Assembly (NCBI RefSeq): GCF_022012295.1
Contig: NZ_JAKLTN010000001.1
Coordinates: 992,001-1,056,000, forward strand
DNA length: 64,000 nucleotides
DNA from: Dechloromonas hankyongensis
GTDB taxonomy: Bacteria; Pseudomonadota; Gammaproteobacteria; Burkholderiales; Rhodocyclaceae
Reading direction: 5' to 3'
Shown in pieces: positions 1 through 11,448 of this stretch (positions within the stretch are counted from its first letter, which is position 1; every line of letters starts with the position of its first letter). Position numbers and translations under genes: made by a program. Below the pieces are notes generated by a model. That model did not search any database. It had not been told where the DNA came from and worked only from the letters and a program-made list of their open reading frames with translations.

Positions 1-1
1 C

Positions 2-3000
2 AGCCTGGAAACGGCGGCAGGCGGCGTGCTGCCCCCTGAGCCCCACAAGCAGCTGACCTTCCGGTTGGCCGGAAAAGCTTTGGAACAGGACGCCGAACGC
101 GGCTGGGGTCTGCTTGACCACCCCGGTCGCCTGCGCATCACGACGCTCGACGCGCTGTGCGCCAGCCTGGCCCGGCAGATGCCTTACCTCAGCCGTTTCG
201 GCAGCCAGCCCGGCGTCGCCGAGGATGCCGCGGCACACTACGCGACGGCGGCGCGGCGCACGCTGGAAATGGTCGAGGCCGGGGGCGACGACGCCGAGGT
301 GGTGGCCGCCGCGCTGGCCTTCATGGACAACAACGCCGGCCGCCTGGAGAACCTGCTCGTCGCCATGCTCGGCAAGCGTGACCAGTGGCTGCACCACGCC
401 TCGCGCATCGAAAGCGGCGCCATGAAAAGCGAGGTCGAGGCCGGTTTCGCTGCGCTGATCGAGCGCGACCTGGCGACGGCCGCCGGATTGCTCGACGGCC
501 GCATGCAGTCGCTGCTCATGCCGCTGGCCCGCTTCGCCGATGCCAATGCGCCCGGCACCTGCGCGGCGCTGGCCGACTGGTCCGCGCCGCTCGCCGCGGC
601 GATGGACGACCTGGCACGCTGGCAGGGCCTGGCCGGCCTGCTGCTGACCGGGACGGGCACGCTGCGCAAGACGGTGGACAAGCGTTGCGGCTTCCCAGCC
701 GATAAGGAATACGCCGACCAGAAAAAAGCCATGCTCGAAGTGCTGGCTGACCTGCGCGGCACGGCCGGCGTCGAAGCCGCCCTCGGCGTGCTGCAGACCT
801 TGCCGCAGGCGCAGTTGAGTGAAGCCGAATGGGCCACCGTCGAGTGCTTCTCGCGCCTGCTCCGGCTGGCCGCCGGGCAACTGTGGCTGGCCTTCCAGGA
901 AGCCGGCGAGGTCGATTTCATCGAGATCGCCGGCCGCGCCAGCCTGGCGCTGGGCGACGACGAGGCGCCGACCGACCTGGCGCAGGCCCTCGATTACCGC
1001 ATCCGCCATCTGCTGGTCGATGAATTCCAGGACACCAGCCCGACCCAGGTCGGCCTGCTCGAAAAGCTGACCCGTGGCTGGACTCCAGATGACGGCCGCA
1101 CGCTGTTCGTGGTCGGCGACCCGATGCAGTCCATCTACCGTTTCCGCAAGGCCGACGTCGGGCTCTTCCTGCGCGTCCGCGAGCGCGGCATCGGAGACAT
1201 CCACCTCGAACACCTGCGCCTGTTCCGCAACAACCGCTCGTATCCGGGTATCGTCGATTGGGTCAATGCCGTCTTCCCCGACATCTTCCCAGCCGAAGAC
1301 TGGCCGGAAACCGGCGCCGTGCGCTATGCCGAATCGGCGGCGACCCGCGGGGTACGGGAAGACAGCGGCGTGCTCATGCACCCGGTCATCGAAGGCGAGG
1401 GCAGCGACAGCGCCGGCGACGAGGCGCGCCAGGTGCTCGCCCTGATCCAGCAAGCCCGCAGCGAGGCGCCGGACAAGAGTGTCGCTGTGCTGGTCCGCGC
1501 GCGCAGCCACCTCGACGCGCTGGTCGCCGAAATCAGGCGCAGCGCGCCCGACCTGCGTTTCCAGGCGGTCGACATCGAAGGGCTGGACGGCCGCCAGCAC
1601 GTGCAGGACCTGCTGACCCTGTTCCGCGCCCTGCATCATCGCGCCGACCGCGTGCATTGGCTGGCCCTGCTGCGTGCCCCGTGGTGTGGCCTGACCCTGG
1701 ACGACCTGCATGCGCTGGCTGCCGACGACCGGCAGAGCACGATCTGGCAACTGATGCAGAACGACGGGCGTATCGCAAGGCTGTCCGCCGATGGCCAGCA
1801 ACGCCTGATGCATGTGCGTGACGTGCTGGCCGCGGCCTTCGCCGCGCGCGACCGGCAGCATCCACGGCGCTGGCTGGAAGGCGTCTGGCTGATGCTGGGC
1901 GGCCCGCGCTGCCTGGAAGCGCCGGAAGCGCTGGGCGACGTGGCGGCCTTCTTTGCGCTGGTAGATCGCCTTGTCGCGGCGCGCAGCCTGAATGCCGAAA
2001 CGCTGGCGACGCAGGCGGCCGAACTGTTCGCGCCGGCCGACCCGCAAGGCGACGCGGTGCAGATGATGACCATCCACAAGTCCAAGGGCCTGGAATTCGA
2101 CACCGTCATCGTGCCCGGCGTGCATCGCGAAACCGGCGGCAACGAGAGCAGCCTGCTGCTGTGGGACGAAGTGGCCGGCGCCGACGGCAACGAACATCTG
2201 CTCGTCGCGCCCATCCGCCAGAAGGGCAGCGACGCCGAAGCGACCGCCTACGACTACCTGCGCCGACTGGAAGCCGAACGCACCGCGCACGAAACCGAGC
2301 GCCTGCTCTACGTTGCCGCCACCCGGGCCATCCGCCGCCTGCATCTGGTCGGCGTCGCCCGGGCCGACGAGCGCAAGGACGACGGGCTACGGCCGCCGGG
2401 CAGCGGCACGCTGCTCAAGCTGCTGTGGCCGGCGGTGGCCCAGCCGGCGTGCGCTGCGGCGCTAGGCGGTGCCCTGCCGGAAGCACGGCGGGGCAGCATC
2501 GATCCGGCCCGTTTCGTGCCGCCGCTGCTACGCCTGCGCCAGGCCGGCCTGCCCGAGTCGTTGCAGGCGCCGCCGCCGGGCGCGCGCCCGGCCGATAACC
2601 CGGTCGATCTCGACATCGCCGAAAGCGGCCTGTCGCTCGAAGCCTCGGTCGGCACGCTGGTCCATCGCTGCCTGGAATTGATCGCCCGCCAAGGTCTAGA
2701 TGGCTGGTCGACGGAGCGCGTCGAAGGCGCCCGGCCGGCCTACCGGCGCTGGCTGGAGAACCAGGGGCATGCCGCCGACGCGGCGACGAGCGGGGCGGCC
2801 GACGTGGTGGCGGCGCTGTCCTGCACGCTGGGCAGCACGACCGGCCGCTGGCTGCTCGCCGCCCACCCGGAGGCTGCCGCCGAGCAGGCGTGGACGTCCA
2901 CGGACAGCGTCGCGACCAGCCATCACGTCATCGACCGCAGTTTCGTCGCCGACGGCTGCCGCTGGATCGTCGACTACAAGACGGCGCGCCTGCCGGATGG

Positions 3001-3172
3001 CGAACTACGCCCGCGTGCCGAAAGCTACCGGCCACAGCTGGAACGCTATGCCGGGCTGTTCGCCGGTGACTCCTTGCCGCTGCGGGCGGCGATCTTTTTC
3101 CCGTTGCAGGGCGAACTGGTCGAATTGCCGCTGGCCTGTCCCGGCGAGCAATATGATCTTGGCCTAGGGTAA
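2..3172 (+). CDS. UvrD-family helicase with C-terminal PD-(D/E)XK nuclease, AddA-like (5' partial)
   Basis: A superfamily 1 DNA helicase-nuclease for double-strand break processing, resembling the AddA subunit. The frame is open to the left edge, so the start and the N-terminal Walker A motif lie outside the window; the first in-window GTG at 26 is not the true start. Visible motifs in order are ITTLDALCASLARQMP (motif Ic region), LLVDEFQDTSPTQ (Walker B/motif II), FVVGDPMQSIYRFR (motif III), MMTIHKSKGLEFD (motif V) and LLYVAATRA (motif VI). The last 200 residues hold a RecB-type nuclease: GTLVHRCLE, IVDYKT (about 2968-2985) and PQLERY. An AddB-like partner would be expected just upstream. 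Family assignment is firm; AddA rather than another UvrD-nuclease is an inference. Confidence 0.9.
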   Translation, partial: SLETAAGGVLPPEPHKQLTFRLAGKALEQDAERGWGLLDHPGRLRITTLDALCASLARQMPYLSRFGSQPGVAEDAAAHYATAARRTLEMVEAGGDDAEVVAAALAFMDNNAGRLENLLVAMLGKRDQWLHHASRIESGAMKSEVEAGFAALIERDLATAAGLLDGRMQSLLMPLARFADANAPGTCAALADWSAPLAAAMDDLARWQGLAGLLLTGTGTLRKTVDKRCGFPADKEYADQKKAMLEVLADLRGTAGVEAALGVLQTLPQAQLSEAEWATVECFSRLLRLAAGQLWLAFQEAGEVDFIEIAGRASLALGDDEAPTDLAQALDYRIRHLLVDEFQDTSPTQVGLLEKLTRGWTPDDGRTLFVVGDPMQSIYRFRKADVGLFLRVRERGIGDIHLEHLRLFRNNRSYPGIVDWVNAVFPDIFPAEDWPETGAVRYAESAATRGVREDSGVLMHPVIEGEGSDSAGDEARQVLALIQQARSEAPDKSVAVLVRARSHLDALVAEIRRSAPDLRFQAVDIEGLDGRQHVQDLLTLFRALHHRADRVHWLALLRAPWCGLTLDDLHALAADDRQSTIWQLMQNDGRIARLSADGQQRLMHVRDVLAAAFAARDRQHPRRWLEGVWLMLGGPRCLEAPEALGDVAAFFALVDRLVAARSLNAETLATQAAELFAPADPQGDAVQMMTIHKSKGLEFDTVIVPGVHRETGGNESSLLLWDEVAGADGNEHLLVAPIRQKGSDAEATAYDYLRRLEAERTAHETERLLYVAATRAIRRLHLVGVARADERKDDGLRPPGSGTLLKLLWPAVAQPACAAALGGALPEARRGSIDPARFVPPLLRLRQAGLPESLQAPPPGARPADNPVDLDIAESGLSLEASVGTLVHRCLELIARQGLDGWSTERVEGARPAYRRWLENQGHAADAATSGAADVVAALSCTLGSTTGRWLLAAHPEAAAEQAWTSTDSVATSHHVIDRSFVADGCRWIVDYKTARLPDGELRPRAESYRPQLERYAGLFAGDSLPLRAAIFFPLQGELVELPLACPGEQYDLGLG

Positions 3173-3203
3173 AAACCAGTAACGCATGTCCTGCGGCAAG
3201 ACC

Positions 3204-3209
3204 TATAAT
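3204..3209 (+). promoter_or_regulatory. Candidate -10 box (TATAAT)
   Basis: A perfect TATAAT sits 28 bases before the ATG of the periplasmic binding protein gene, in the only gap between it and the helicase gene. The matching -35 region (around 3181-3186) is poor, so this is a plausible but unproven sigma-70 promoter. Confidence 0.4.
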
Positions 3210-3236
3210 TGCCGCTTGTCATAAAATGACTTCGGC

Positions 3237-3980
3237 ATGCTGCGCTTTTTCCTGTCCTTCCTGCTCTGCCTTGTCCTCTCCCTGCGGGTGGGAGCGGAGG
3301 GTGGGCGGCCGCTGGAACTGCGCGTCGTCGTGCCGGACGATGCGGCGCCGATGGCGTATCGCGAGAAATCCGGCCATCTGACCGGGTTCAGCGTCGAAAT
3401 CGCCCGCGCCCTGTGCAACGAATTGCAGGCCAGTTGCGTGTTTGACGTGGTGGCACCGGGCAATCTGCTCGAGCACCTGCTCCAGGGCAAGGCCGACATC
3501 GCGGCGAGCGGCGTTTTCGAGACCCCGGAGCAGCGCAACAGGATGCTGCAGGCCACGCCGTATTACCGTTCCTTCAGCCTGTGGCTGGGGCAGAGCGACG
3601 TGCCGCCGGGACGGAGGGGGCTGCGCGTCGCCGTGATGTACGGCTCCATCCAGGAAGACTATGCCCGCCGGCAAGGCTGGGAAATACGCTCGGTACGCAG
3701 CAGCGAGGAACTGATGCGCATCCTGGTCGCCGGCGAGGCGCAGGCCGCTCTGGTACCGATGATAGGCGCGCTGCAGATGCAGAAGAACGAAGCGTTCCGG
3801 CGCCTGGGGCTGGCGCCGACCGTGCTGCGGGCACCCGAACTGGGCGGCGACATCTCCTTCGGCATTTCACCTTTGCGTCCGCAGTTGCGGACAGAAATTA
3901 ACACGGCGTTGGAGCGAATCAAGCGCAATGGGACGTATGATCGTATCAATTCCCGCTTTCTTCCTTTTCGGGTGAGTTGA
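3237..3980 (+). CDS. Periplasmic substrate-binding protein, SBP_bac_3 type
   Basis: A 247-residue secreted solute-binding protein of the amino-acid-binding (SBP_bac_3) fold. Residues 1-20 form a Sec signal peptide ending near RVGAEG. The mature part starts with the family pattern of a beta strand followed by a YREKSGHLTGFSVEIA segment, and later shows the KADIAASG hinge region typical of the fold. No ABC permease or ATPase is adjacent. The next gene, 39 bases downstream on the same strand, is a membrane diguanylate cyclase, so the protein may serve as a sensory binding protein rather than a transport component. That role is an inference; ligand unknown. Confidence 0.8.
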   Translation: MLRFFLSFLLCLVLSLRVGAEGGRPLELRVVVPDDAAPMAYREKSGHLTGFSVEIARALCNELQASCVFDVVAPGNLLEHLLQGKADIAASGVFETPEQRNRMLQATPYYRSFSLWLGQSDVPPGRRGLRVAVMYGSIQEDYARRQGWEIRSVRSSEELMRILVAGEAQAALVPMIGALQMQKNEAFRRLGLAPTVLRAPELGGDISFGISPLRPQLRTEINTALERIKRNGTYDRINSRFLPFRVS

Positions 3981-4019
3981 TGCTGTCGTCCATCCTGTTC
4001 CGTCGCTTGCTTCGCTACC

Positions 4020-5324
4020 ATGCCTGAAGCCGGCAAGCAGCCCAAGGGCGTTCATGCCGGCCGGGCTTTCGGCTTGCTGGCGGCCATTTTCGTCGTCGCC
4101 TTCGGGCTGGCCGTGCTGCTGCTGGCTGCCGACCAGCAGCGCGTGCTCGAAGCCAACGATCGTCTGCAGGAGCGGACGGTCCCGGAAATCATCCGCTACC
4201 AGCGCCTGGCGCGTAACCTCGAACAGCTGCGTCAGGAAGGCGAGCGCATCTTCGCGGTCAGTTCGCATGCCTCACGCCAGCAATCCATGTTCGTGGTGAC
4301 CCTGATCGCCAGCCATCCGAGCGTCCTCGAGCATCCGCAGGCCGCCCGTCTGGCGCGGGAGGCCGAGCAGTTCCTCGGCAAGGTGGTCAGCCAGTCGGCG
4401 CAGGACGAAAAGCGGCCGGCCGCCTATTACGAAGAGTGGCAACGCCTGGCGGAACGCCTCGGCATCCAGGTCGACGATGTGTCGATCGAAGGCGTCAATC
4501 TCGCCAGCGGCGACCTCAAGTTGGCCTCGGCGGCGATGATGCTGGCACGCTACAAGCTGATCGCGGTTCTCGTGCTGGTCGGGTTGTTTCTCGTCGCCTT
4601 CGTCATCCTGGTTCGCCGTCATCTGATCTATCCGCTGCAGCGCATCGACCGTGCCCTGTCCGGCCTCAGCGCCGAGCATCCCGTCCCGGCCTTCGACACC
4701 TCGCGGATGCTGGAAATCCAGTCCGTCGAGGAAGCGATCCGCGAGCACCACGCGCTGCTCATCCAGAACGAGGAAATCCGGCGCGGACTGGAAGCGCTGG
4801 CCAACAAGGATGGCCTGACCGGCCTGATGAATCGCCGCTATTTCATGCAGTCGGCCGAGGTCGAGTTGCAGCGGGCGCAGCGTTATCGCCGGCCGGTGAC
4901 GGTGGCCATGGCCGACCTCGACTACTTCAAAAAACTCAACGACACCTACGGCCATGCCGCCGGCGATGCCGTGTTGCGGGTTTTTGCCGAGCGGGTGCGC
5001 GAAACCCTGCGCCAGTCCGATCTGGTCTGCCGTTACGGTGGCGAGGAATTCGCTTTCCTGTTCCCGGAAATTACGCCGGCCGAAACCGCGATCCTGACCG
5101 AGCGGCTGCGCGCCAGCGCAGCGGATAACGAGGTTGTCCTGCCCGATGGTCGGCGGGTCACGGCAACGGTCAGTATCGGGCTGGCCGATGCCAGCGAATG
5201 CCCGATCGAAATCGCCCTCCGGCATGCCGACGAGGCCTTGTACGAGGCCAAGCGCCTGGGCCGCAACCGGGTGGTGATCGGTGGCGGAGCCACGGTCATC
5301 AAGCTGGTACAAGAAAATCGCTGA
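4020..5324 (+). CDS. Membrane diguanylate cyclase (GGDEF)
   Basis: A 434-residue enzyme predicted to make cyclic di-GMP from two GTP. Two transmembrane helices (about residues 17-39 and 182-204) flank a roughly 140-residue periplasmic helical domain, followed by a short HAMP-like linker and a GGDEF domain from about residue 255. The active-site signature RYGGEEFAF is intact (GGEEF variant), and the DLDYFKKLNDTYGHAAGD segment holds the metal-binding Asp. I see no EAL domain. The start at 4020 has no good ribosome binding site but is the first ATG in frame. Probably co-transcribed with the binding-protein gene upstream, which could feed it a periplasmic signal. Confidence 0.88.
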   Translation: MPEAGKQPKGVHAGRAFGLLAAIFVVAFGLAVLLLAADQQRVLEANDRLQERTVPEIIRYQRLARNLEQLRQEGERIFAVSSHASRQQSMFVVTLIASHPSVLEHPQAARLAREAEQFLGKVVSQSAQDEKRPAAYYEEWQRLAERLGIQVDDVSIEGVNLASGDLKLASAAMMLARYKLIAVLVLVGLFLVAFVILVRRHLIYPLQRIDRALSGLSAEHPVPAFDTSRMLEIQSVEEAIREHHALLIQNEEIRRGLEALANKDGLTGLMNRRYFMQSAEVELQRAQRYRRPVTVAMADLDYFKKLNDTYGHAAGDAVLRVFAERVRETLRQSDLVCRYGGEEFAFLFPEITPAETAILTERLRASAADNEVVLPDGRRVTATVSIGLADASECPIEIALRHADEALYEAKRLGRNRVVIGGGATVIKLVQENR

Positions 5325-5376
5325 TCGGACTCGGCGGCCAGTTAAAATCCCGGGCTGAATTTTTCGGGTAGTTTTT

Positions 5377-7044
5377 ATGCGTCGACCGCTGGCTGCGCTT
5401 ATTTCATTCGCTCAACGCCTTGCCGCGGGGCAGGTCGTTCTCTCCATCGAGAGCGTGCTGCTCCTTGCCAGCCTGTTCTTCGCGCTGTTCTGCAACACCA
5501 TGTTTCTGTCCGGCATGCTGGCCGGCTACGACATGGCGCGGCCCGCCAGTTGGCTGCTCGGCGCCTCCCTGTTCGTCGTGCTGGTTGCGGTGCATTTCGT
5601 GCTCCTCGGTCTGGTGGCCACCCGCTGGACGACCAAGCCGCTGCTCGCCGTCCTGTTCGTGGCCACCGCCTTCGCCGTCCATTTCATGACCCGCTACAAG
5701 GTCTATCTCGACACCGCCATGTTGCGCAACGTGCTGGCCACCGACGTGCGTGAGGCGCGCGACCTGATGACCTGGTCGCTGATTCCGCAGCTGCTGCTAT
5801 TTGCCGGCATCCCGCTCTGGGTCTTGAGCCGTGTCCGCCTGCAGCAGCGCGCCATCGGCCGTGCCCTGCTGGTACGGACTGGCTCGCTGCTGCTTGCCCT
5901 GTTGCTGGCGGGCGGCGCGGTGTTCGCCAATTTCCAGGATCTGGCCTCGCTGATGCGCAACAATCGCGAATTGCGCTTTCTGGTCACTCCAGCCAATTAT
6001 CTGTATTCACTGAGCCAGGTGGCACGCAGCCAGGCCAAGGAGGCCGACAAGGTGCGCGAACCGGTCGGCACCGATGCCGTACCAGGCGCCAGCTGGCACG
6101 AGCGGAAGAAACCGGTGGTCATGGTCATGGTCCTCGGCGAAACGGCACGTGCCGCCAACTGGGGCCTGTCCGGCTACGCCCGGCAGACGACGCCGGAGCT
6201 CGCGGCCGAGGCGGGCATCATTAATTTCGCCGACGTCACCAGTTGCGGCACCGACACCGAGACCTCGTTACCCTGCATCTTCTCGCCGTGGGGGCGCCGC
6301 GATTATCAGGAAACGCGCATCCGGAGCAGCGAATCGGTCCTCGACGTCGTCGCCCGGGCCGGTTTCCGGGTGGTCTGGGTCGACAACCAGTCCGGTTGCA
6401 AGGGCGTGTGCAACGGCGTCGAATCGACGCGGCCCGATCCGGCCAAGTCGCCCGCCCTGTGCGCTGGCGGTGAGTGCCAGGACGGTGCGCTGGTCGAGTC
6501 GCTGAAGCAACTGGTCGGCGAAACGCCGGGCAACCTGATGATCGTCCTGCACCAGATGGGCAACCACGGCCCGGCCTACTTCAAGCGCTATCCCGACGAA
6601 TTCAAGCAGTTCACGCCGGCCTGCGAAGACCCGGACCTGCCCAAGTGCACCGGCGACAGCATCGTCAATGCCTACGACAACGCGATCCGCTACACCGACC
6701 ATGTGGTCGCTTCGCTGGTCCGCACGCTGCGCGACCACGCCGGCCACGATTCGGCGCTGCTCTATGTCTCCGACCACGGCGAGTCGCTGGGCGAGAAGGG
6801 CCTCTTCCTGCATGGCGTGCCGTACAAGATCGCGCCCGACGTGCAGACCAAGGTGCCGATGGTGATGTGGTTTTCGACCGGCTTCCCGGCCAGCTTCAAA
6901 CTTGATGACGGGTGTGTCGGCAAGGTTGCGGCGACACCGCTCAGCCATGACAACATTTTCCACACCCTGCTCGGCTTGCTGGACGTGAAAACCTCGGTTT
7001 ACGCCCGGGAAATGGATTTTTCGGCCAAGTGCCGCAAGCCCTGA
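5377..7044 (+). CDS. Phosphoethanolamine transferase, EptA-like
   Basis: A 555-residue inner-membrane enzyme of the lipid A phosphoethanolamine transferase family. About five transmembrane helices fill residues 10-185; the rest is a periplasmic sulfatase-fold catalytic domain. It shows VLGETARAANWGLSGY (metal site), SCGTDTETSLPC near residue 290 containing the nucleophilic Thr, and SDHGESLGEKGLFLHG (metal-binding Asp-His), plus several cysteines expected to form disulfides. Family members decorate lipid A or core sugars and reduce binding of cationic peptides. No two-component regulator is adjacent. Whether the target is lipid A or core cannot be told from sequence. Confidence 0.88.
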   Translation: MRRPLAALISFAQRLAAGQVVLSIESVLLLASLFFALFCNTMFLSGMLAGYDMARPASWLLGASLFVVLVAVHFVLLGLVATRWTTKPLLAVLFVATAFAVHFMTRYKVYLDTAMLRNVLATDVREARDLMTWSLIPQLLLFAGIPLWVLSRVRLQQRAIGRALLVRTGSLLLALLLAGGAVFANFQDLASLMRNNRELRFLVTPANYLYSLSQVARSQAKEADKVREPVGTDAVPGASWHERKKPVVMVMVLGETARAANWGLSGYARQTTPELAAEAGIINFADVTSCGTDTETSLPCIFSPWGRRDYQETRIRSSESVLDVVARAGFRVVWVDNQSGCKGVCNGVESTRPDPAKSPALCAGGECQDGALVESLKQLVGETPGNLMIVLHQMGNHGPAYFKRYPDEFKQFTPACEDPDLPKCTGDSIVNAYDNAIRYTDHVVASLVRTLRDHAGHDSALLYVSDHGESLGEKGLFLHGVPYKIAPDVQTKVPMVMWFSTGFPASFKLDDGCVGKVAATPLSHDNIFHTLLGLLDVKTSVYAREMDFSAKCRKP

Positions 7045-7058
7045 GGCTGCTCAGGGCT
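7037..7058. terminator. Hairpin between convergent eptA-like gene and dgkA
   Basis: AGCCCTGAG and CTCAGGGCT form a perfect 9-bp stem with a GCTG loop. It spans the stop codon of the phosphoethanolamine transferase gene and sits just before the end of dgkA on the other strand. There is no U-tract on either side, so it is a weak terminator candidate. Confidence 0.35.
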
Positions 7059-7064
7059 GAATGA

Positions 7065-7450
7065 TCACCAGAGCACGCAGGCCCAGATCACCGCCGCATT
7101 GAGCAGCGACAGCAGCACCGCGGCGCTGCCCATGTCCTTGGCTCGCTTGGCCAGTTCGTGCTTTTCCGGCGAGGCCTTGTCGACCACGGCCTCGACGGCC
7201 GAATTCAGGATTTCAACAATCAGGACAACGATGATGCTGCCCGCCATCAGCGCCCGCTCGATGCCGTTGTGGCCGAGGTAGAAGGCGAGCGGGAAGGCCA
7301 CGGCGGCGAGCAGCACTTCTTCGCGGAAGGCCGCTTCGTTCTGCCAGGCGGCGCACAGGCCGTCCCGGGAATAGCCGAGCGCATTGATCAGCCGGGTCAG
7401 GCCCTGCTTGCCCTTGAATTCGTCGATGGCGCTGTTGGCCGGTTCGTGGC

Positions 7451-7454
<4 letters not shown>
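7065..7454 (-). CDS. dgkA: Diacylglycerol kinase
   Basis: A 129-residue integral membrane kinase that phosphorylates diacylglycerol to phosphatidic acid, recycling lipid released when phosphoglycerol or phosphoethanolamine is transferred to periplasmic glycans or lipid A. Three transmembrane helices and the signature [13 protein letters not shown] (about residues 82-94) identify the prokaryotic DgkA family; length is normal. Its ATG overlaps the uvrA stop (ATGA), so it is the second gene of a uvrA-dgkA unit. The convergent neighbour is a phosphoethanolamine transferase, whose reaction releases diacylglycerol, which makes the proximity sensible. Confidence 0.93.
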
Positions 7455-10276
<2,822 letters not shown>

Positions 10277-10344
10277 CGCTGGTCTGGGAACGGTTGGGGA
10301 GAGGGATGAACTATACGCAAAATGCCCCCTTTATGCACGGACAA

Positions 10345-10360
10345 CTGTTTTTATATACAG
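10345..10360 (-). promoter_or_regulatory. LexA (SOS) box upstream of uvrA
   Basis: The 16-mer CTGTTTTTATATACAG matches the CTG-N10-CAG SOS box with an AT-only core, and its complement reads CTGTATATAAAAACAG. It lies 69 bases before the uvrA ATG in the gap shared with the divergent M48 peptidase gene. Repression of uvrA by LexA is a well-established arrangement in Proteobacteria. Confidence 0.88.
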
Positions 10361-10504
10361 CCTTAATTGCTCGCGGGTGGCCGGAGTGAAAAGAGTTGCG
10401 CTATTTCATCTGCATAAAACCCATTTCGAATTATGTCAAAGTGATAAAATTTTCGCCTTGGCCGCAGTGGGCGGCCATTTTTCCAACGAATTAGGATTCC
10501 CGCC

Positions 10505-11293
10505 ATGAAATTTGGTTCGCCTCTTTTCCTCTCCGTCGCCGCCCTGTCCGTCTCGCTTCTGAGCGCCTGCAGCAATACCGGCGGCGGCACCACCGCCGTT
10601 TCCGCCGCCAATGCCGAAGGCCTGATGACAGCAGGCAAGGCTGCGGTCCAGGCCGCCACGTTGAGCGACGCCGACGTGATGCAGCTATCCGACAAGTCCT
10701 GCGCCGAACTCGACGGTCAATCGAAGATCGCCGCGCCGAAAGGCAAGTACGCCTTGCGCCTGGCCAAGATCACCAAGAACATGCCCAAGGACGTCAATGG
10801 CGTGACCATCAACTACAAGGTCTACGAGACCAAGGACGTCAACGCCTGGGCCATGAACAATGGCTGCGTGCGTGTCTATTCCGGCCTGATGGACTTGATG
10901 ACCGACGACGAAGTGCGCGGCGTGGTCGGCCACGAAATCGGCCACGTCGCCCTCGGCCATTCCAAGAAATCGATGCAGGTCGCCTACGCCGCCGGCGCCG
11001 CCCGCCAGGTGGCGGCCGCCTCGGGCAATTCCGCCGTGGCCGCCCTGAGTTCTTCCGACATCGGCGCCATTGCCGAAAAACTGGTCAATGCCCAGTTTTC
11101 GCAAGCCCAGGAAAGCGACGCCGACGATTACTCCTTCGATCTGCTGACCGCCGCCAAGCTCAAGCGCGAGGGCCTGATCACCGCCTTCGAGAAGCTCGCC
11201 AAACTGGGCGACAGCAACAGCATGCTGAGCTCGCATCCGTCTTCATCGGGCCGCGCCCAGCACATCCGCGAGCGCATCGCCGCGAAGAAGTAA
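10505..11293 (+). CDS. M48-family metallopeptidase lipoprotein
   Basis: A 262-residue periplasmic zinc peptidase related to the BepA/LoiP group. The N-terminus is a lipoprotein signal with lipobox LLSAC (Cys22). The catalytic motif HEIGH is at residues 143-147, and a downstream [13 protein letters not shown] segment supplies the third zinc ligand Glu. Family members degrade or assist folding of outer-membrane proteins. An AGGA ribosome binding site precedes the ATG. The gene is divergent from uvrA across 228 bases and ends in a strong intrinsic terminator, so it is monocistronic. Confidence 0.9.
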   Translation: MKFGSPLFLSVAALSVSLLSACSNTGGGTTAVSAANAEGLMTAGKAAVQAATLSDADVMQLSDKSCAELDGQSKIAAPKGKYALRLAKITKNMPKDVNGVTINYKVYETKDVNAWAMNNGCVRVYSGLMDLMTDDEVRGVVGHEIGHVALGHSKKSMQVAYAAGAARQVAAASGNSAVAALSSSDIGAIAEKLVNAQFSQAQESDADDYSFDLLTAAKLKREGLITAFEKLAKLGDSNSMLSSHPSSSGRAQHIRERIAAKK

Positions 11294-11331
11294 GCACACC
11301 CCCAGGCCTTCCTCCCTCAGATGGCCATTGG

Positions 11332-11358
11332 CCCGACGCTTGCCGTCGGGTTTTTTTT
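11332..11358 (+). terminator. Intrinsic terminator of the M48 peptidase gene
   Basis: CCCGACG and CGTCGGG form a 7-bp GC-rich stem with a CTTGC loop, followed directly by eight T residues. It lies 39 bases after the stop codon on the same strand. Confidence 0.9.
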
Positions 11359-11448
11359 GCCCGGACGGCTGCTATGGGGCGGAGCGGATAGTCTGTCCGA
11401 GCGGCGCCATGACTGGACGACGGTGGGGCGTGGAATCCGCCTCGTCGA

